A program made the position numbers and the translations under genes. A stretch of DNA of 5,163 nucleotides. Origin: Schlesneria sp. Lineage in GTDB: Bacteria > Planctomycetota > Planctomycetia > Planctomycetales > Planctomycetaceae. The stretch covers positions 1 to 5,163 of the forward strand of contig JANXOO010000760.1 of assembly GCA_025353525.1 (NCBI GenBank), read 5' to 3'. Shown one piece after another: positions 4,852 through 5,163 of this stretch (the stretch's first letter is position 1; the number at the start of each line of letters is the position of its first letter). Under the pieces are notes generated by a model. That model was not told the origin of the DNA, did not search any database, and worked only from the letters and a program-made list of their open reading frames with translations.

Positions 4852-5163
4852 ATGTCCCGGTTCGGTGATTCACAACTGAGGTCCCTGCAGTCGCTCGTTT
4901 GTCGGCGAGATTTGCTGAAGGTTGGGCCGTTGGCTCTTTCGGCATCTGTGTTGCCGGGACTGCTGACGGGAACCGCGAGTGCCGCGTTCGCCCCTTCGTC
5001 GACTGCCAAGGCAAAGTCGGAGATTTTTCTCTGGATGGGCGGGGGAGTGACTCACATCGATTCACTCGATCCCAAGCCAGATGCTCCGGAACAAATTCGC
5101 GGAACATTAGCCGCGATCCCGACTGCCATTCCGGGTGTCCACTTTTCCGAGGTCTGTCCGAAC
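4852..5163 (+). CDS. DUF1501 family protein with Tat-type leader (N-terminal 104 codons; runs off the window)
   Basis: The frame is open from ATG 4852 to the last base. A twin-arginine leader is visible: CRRDLLKVG (residues 17-25), a hydrophobic stretch LALSASVLPGLL (27-38) and a likely ASA cleavage site after residue 44. Then comes the DUF1501 signature: SEIFLWMGGGVTHIDSLDPKP (56-76), DAPEQIRG (77-84) and IPGVHFSEVCPN at the edge. DUF1501 proteins are sulfatase/alkaline-phosphatase-like, expected outside the cytoplasm, and expanded in planctomycetes; their substrates are not known. They are commonly preceded by a DUF1549/DUF1553 cytochrome-type gene, and none is present here, so this copy seems to have its own promoter. 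About three quarters of the protein should lie right of the window. Confidence 0.93.
   Translation, partial: MSRFGDSQLRSLQSLVCRRDLLKVGPLALSASVLPGLLTGTASAAFAPSSTAKAKSEIFLWMGGGVTHIDSLDPKPDAPEQIRGTLAAIPTAIPGVHFSEVCPN

Overview
The window looks like a piece of a planctomycete (Planctomycetota) chromosome. Three things point there: a large Hanks-type kinase fused to a STAND NTPase and a membrane segment, a REP-associated transposase that starts MGRPKRSADGG, and a DUF1501 protein with a twin-arginine leader. All three are family types I associate with that phylum. This assignment is from recognition of the proteins, not from a search.

Layout. Bases 4-3225 (minus strand) hold a 1073-residue Ser/Thr kinase / nSTAND NTPase / transmembrane / helical-repeat protein. 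Its last 35 codons are not genuine. From about base 118 down to the left edge, the opposite (plus) strand encodes the stretch that should come next in this protein (IYPKLKEQ...REKLA). The 3' part of the gene is therefore inverted, or folded back, at a short microhomology near bases 112-120. This is the most important observation in the window.

Bases 3226-3485 are intergenic. They carry a possible kinase promoter and a 43-codon minus-strand frame without a start, which may be the end of a lost upstream gene. Bases 3486-4246 form a compact transposase unit. Perfect 22-bp inverted repeats, each containing an imperfect GGTGTCAGGCACC palindrome, flank a 227-residue RAYT (Y1/HUH) gene. A near-consensus promoter abuts the left repeat and is placed so that transcription would begin at or very near the ATG, predicting a leaderless mRNA. 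The right repeat encodes the last residues and the stop codon.

Bases 4247-4851 contain no confident gene. They hold a short tandem repeat, hairpins and a weak minus-strand coding-like frame. Bases 4852-5163 are the first 104 codons of a DUF1501 (sulfatase-like, Tat-exported) protein that runs off the right edge. A purine-rich ribosome binding site and a possible promoter precede it.

The genes do not form an obvious pathway. The kinase is divergent from the RAYT, and the DUF1501 gene lies about 600 bases beyond it. I see no defence island, CRISPR array, tRNA or rRNA.
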